DNA of 64,000 bases, taken from NCBI RefSeq assembly GCF_042648505.1, contig NZ_JBHRXK010000001.1, positions 972,643 to 1,036,642 of the forward strand, given 5' to 3'. The notes under the pieces were generated by a model. The model was given only the letters and a program-made list of their open reading frames with translations, was not told where the DNA came from and did no database searches. The stretch's first letter is position 1, and the number at the start of each line of letters is the position of its first letter. Below, one piece after another: positions 63,746-64,000 of this stretch. The position numbers and the translations under genes are program-made. This DNA comes from Lysobacter_L cavernae. GTDB lineage: Bacteria > Pseudomonadota > Gammaproteobacteria > Xanthomonadales > Xanthomonadaceae.

Positions 63746-64000
63746 GGCGGCAAATAACGCCGATCGCACACCCTTCGACCCTTCGACAAGCTCAGGGCAG
63801 GCTTCACGGCTGCGCCGCTACGCTCACAGCTAACGGGGTGGATTGGCTTGAAGCTTTGAAACTTCGCGGTTTTGGTTTGCGACAGCCCACCGCCTTTCTA
63901 GACCCTAACAGGCTGCTGAAATACCGCCCGTCTTGAACACGATCCGCCCCGGCTGCGATGGCACGAGCGGACTTTCATTCAGATCGGCGCACCGTTGATC
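63746..64000. other. 255-bp end of window with TTCGAC...CTCAGG repeat
   Basis: CCCTTCGAC is repeated twice at 63771-63788 and followed by AAGCTCAGGGCAGG, the same repeat family as inside folC. A complete gene is not seen. On the minus strand 63979-64000 reads INGAPI and stop, possibly the tail of a gene beyond the window. CAGGCTGCTGAAAT at 63910-63923 is reminiscent of insertion-sequence flanks but too short to call. Confidence 0.4.

Noticed and set aside
63905..63925. Possible insertion-sequence end (CAGGCTGCTGAAAT)
   Set aside because: Only a short resemblance; no transposase, no matching inverted end and no target duplication in the window.

Overview
The window is about 64 kb of dense, GC-rich bacterial chromosome. 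The gene content points to the family Xanthomonadaceae/Lysobacteraceae, probably something near Lysobacter, Luteimonas or Pseudoxanthomonas. Reasons: two S46 dipeptidyl-peptidases, a Xanthomonas-type NPP phosphodiesterase, an ExeA/GspB pair, the hutF route of histidine degradation, many small palindromic intergenic repeats, and many genes whose -10 box lies exactly 6 nt before the ATG. This is inference from protein families; no rRNA or tRNA gene is present to confirm it. I see no prophage, intact insertion sequence, CRISPR array or plasmid function.

Layout. 1-10 kb: an ECF sigma factor tail, an XRE regulator divergent from a Tat-exported alpha/beta hydrolase with two tandem palindromes between them, transporters, gspAB and dbpA. 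10-21 kb: a Gre-type factor behind a 10-codon proline-rich leader, a desaturase, tex, membrane and lipoproteins, a decayed ATPase gene and a PQQ-type sugar dehydrogenase. 21.5-32.5 kb: histidine degradation (hutU, then hutF/hutI divergent) interleaved with an NPP phosphodiesterase, a chagasin-like inhibitor and alkylation repair (alkA-ogt). 32.5-39.6 kb: a dipeptidase, a tailed THX ribosomal protein, a palindrome-rich spacer, then a zinc cluster in which a MerC-like protein and a ZnuD-like receptor diverge from a perfect Zur box, with zur itself 2 kb further on. 39.6-48.6 kb: gltX, lpxH and the minus-strand folC-dedD-cvpA-purF-rraB-DUF455 run. 48.6-64 kb: the S46 peptidase pair, tdh-kbl (split by a palindromic repeat), a pseudouridine synthase between two paralogous secreted proteins, tandem ompA genes with an assembly gap, prpD and a LigB-type dioxygenase.

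How the genes work together. HutU, HutF and HutI are three enzymes of histidine catabolism; hutH and hutG must lie outside. Tdh and Kbl convert threonine to glycine and acetyl-CoA. Zur, the ZnuD-like receptor and the MerC-like protein make a coherent zinc-limitation response. The two S46 peptidases and the M19 dipeptidase fit growth on peptides. GspA/GspB would serve type II secretion, although no other gsp gene is in view.

The signals most worth following are the leaderless-promoter pattern, the Pro-rich leader fused by ATGA to a Gre factor with a shortened coiled coil, the tandem operators at 1316-1355, the MerC gene under a Zur box, the repeat inserted in frame inside folC, the paired secreted proteins sharing a C-terminal motif, and the tandem ompA copies with a gap too small to hold the missing sequence.
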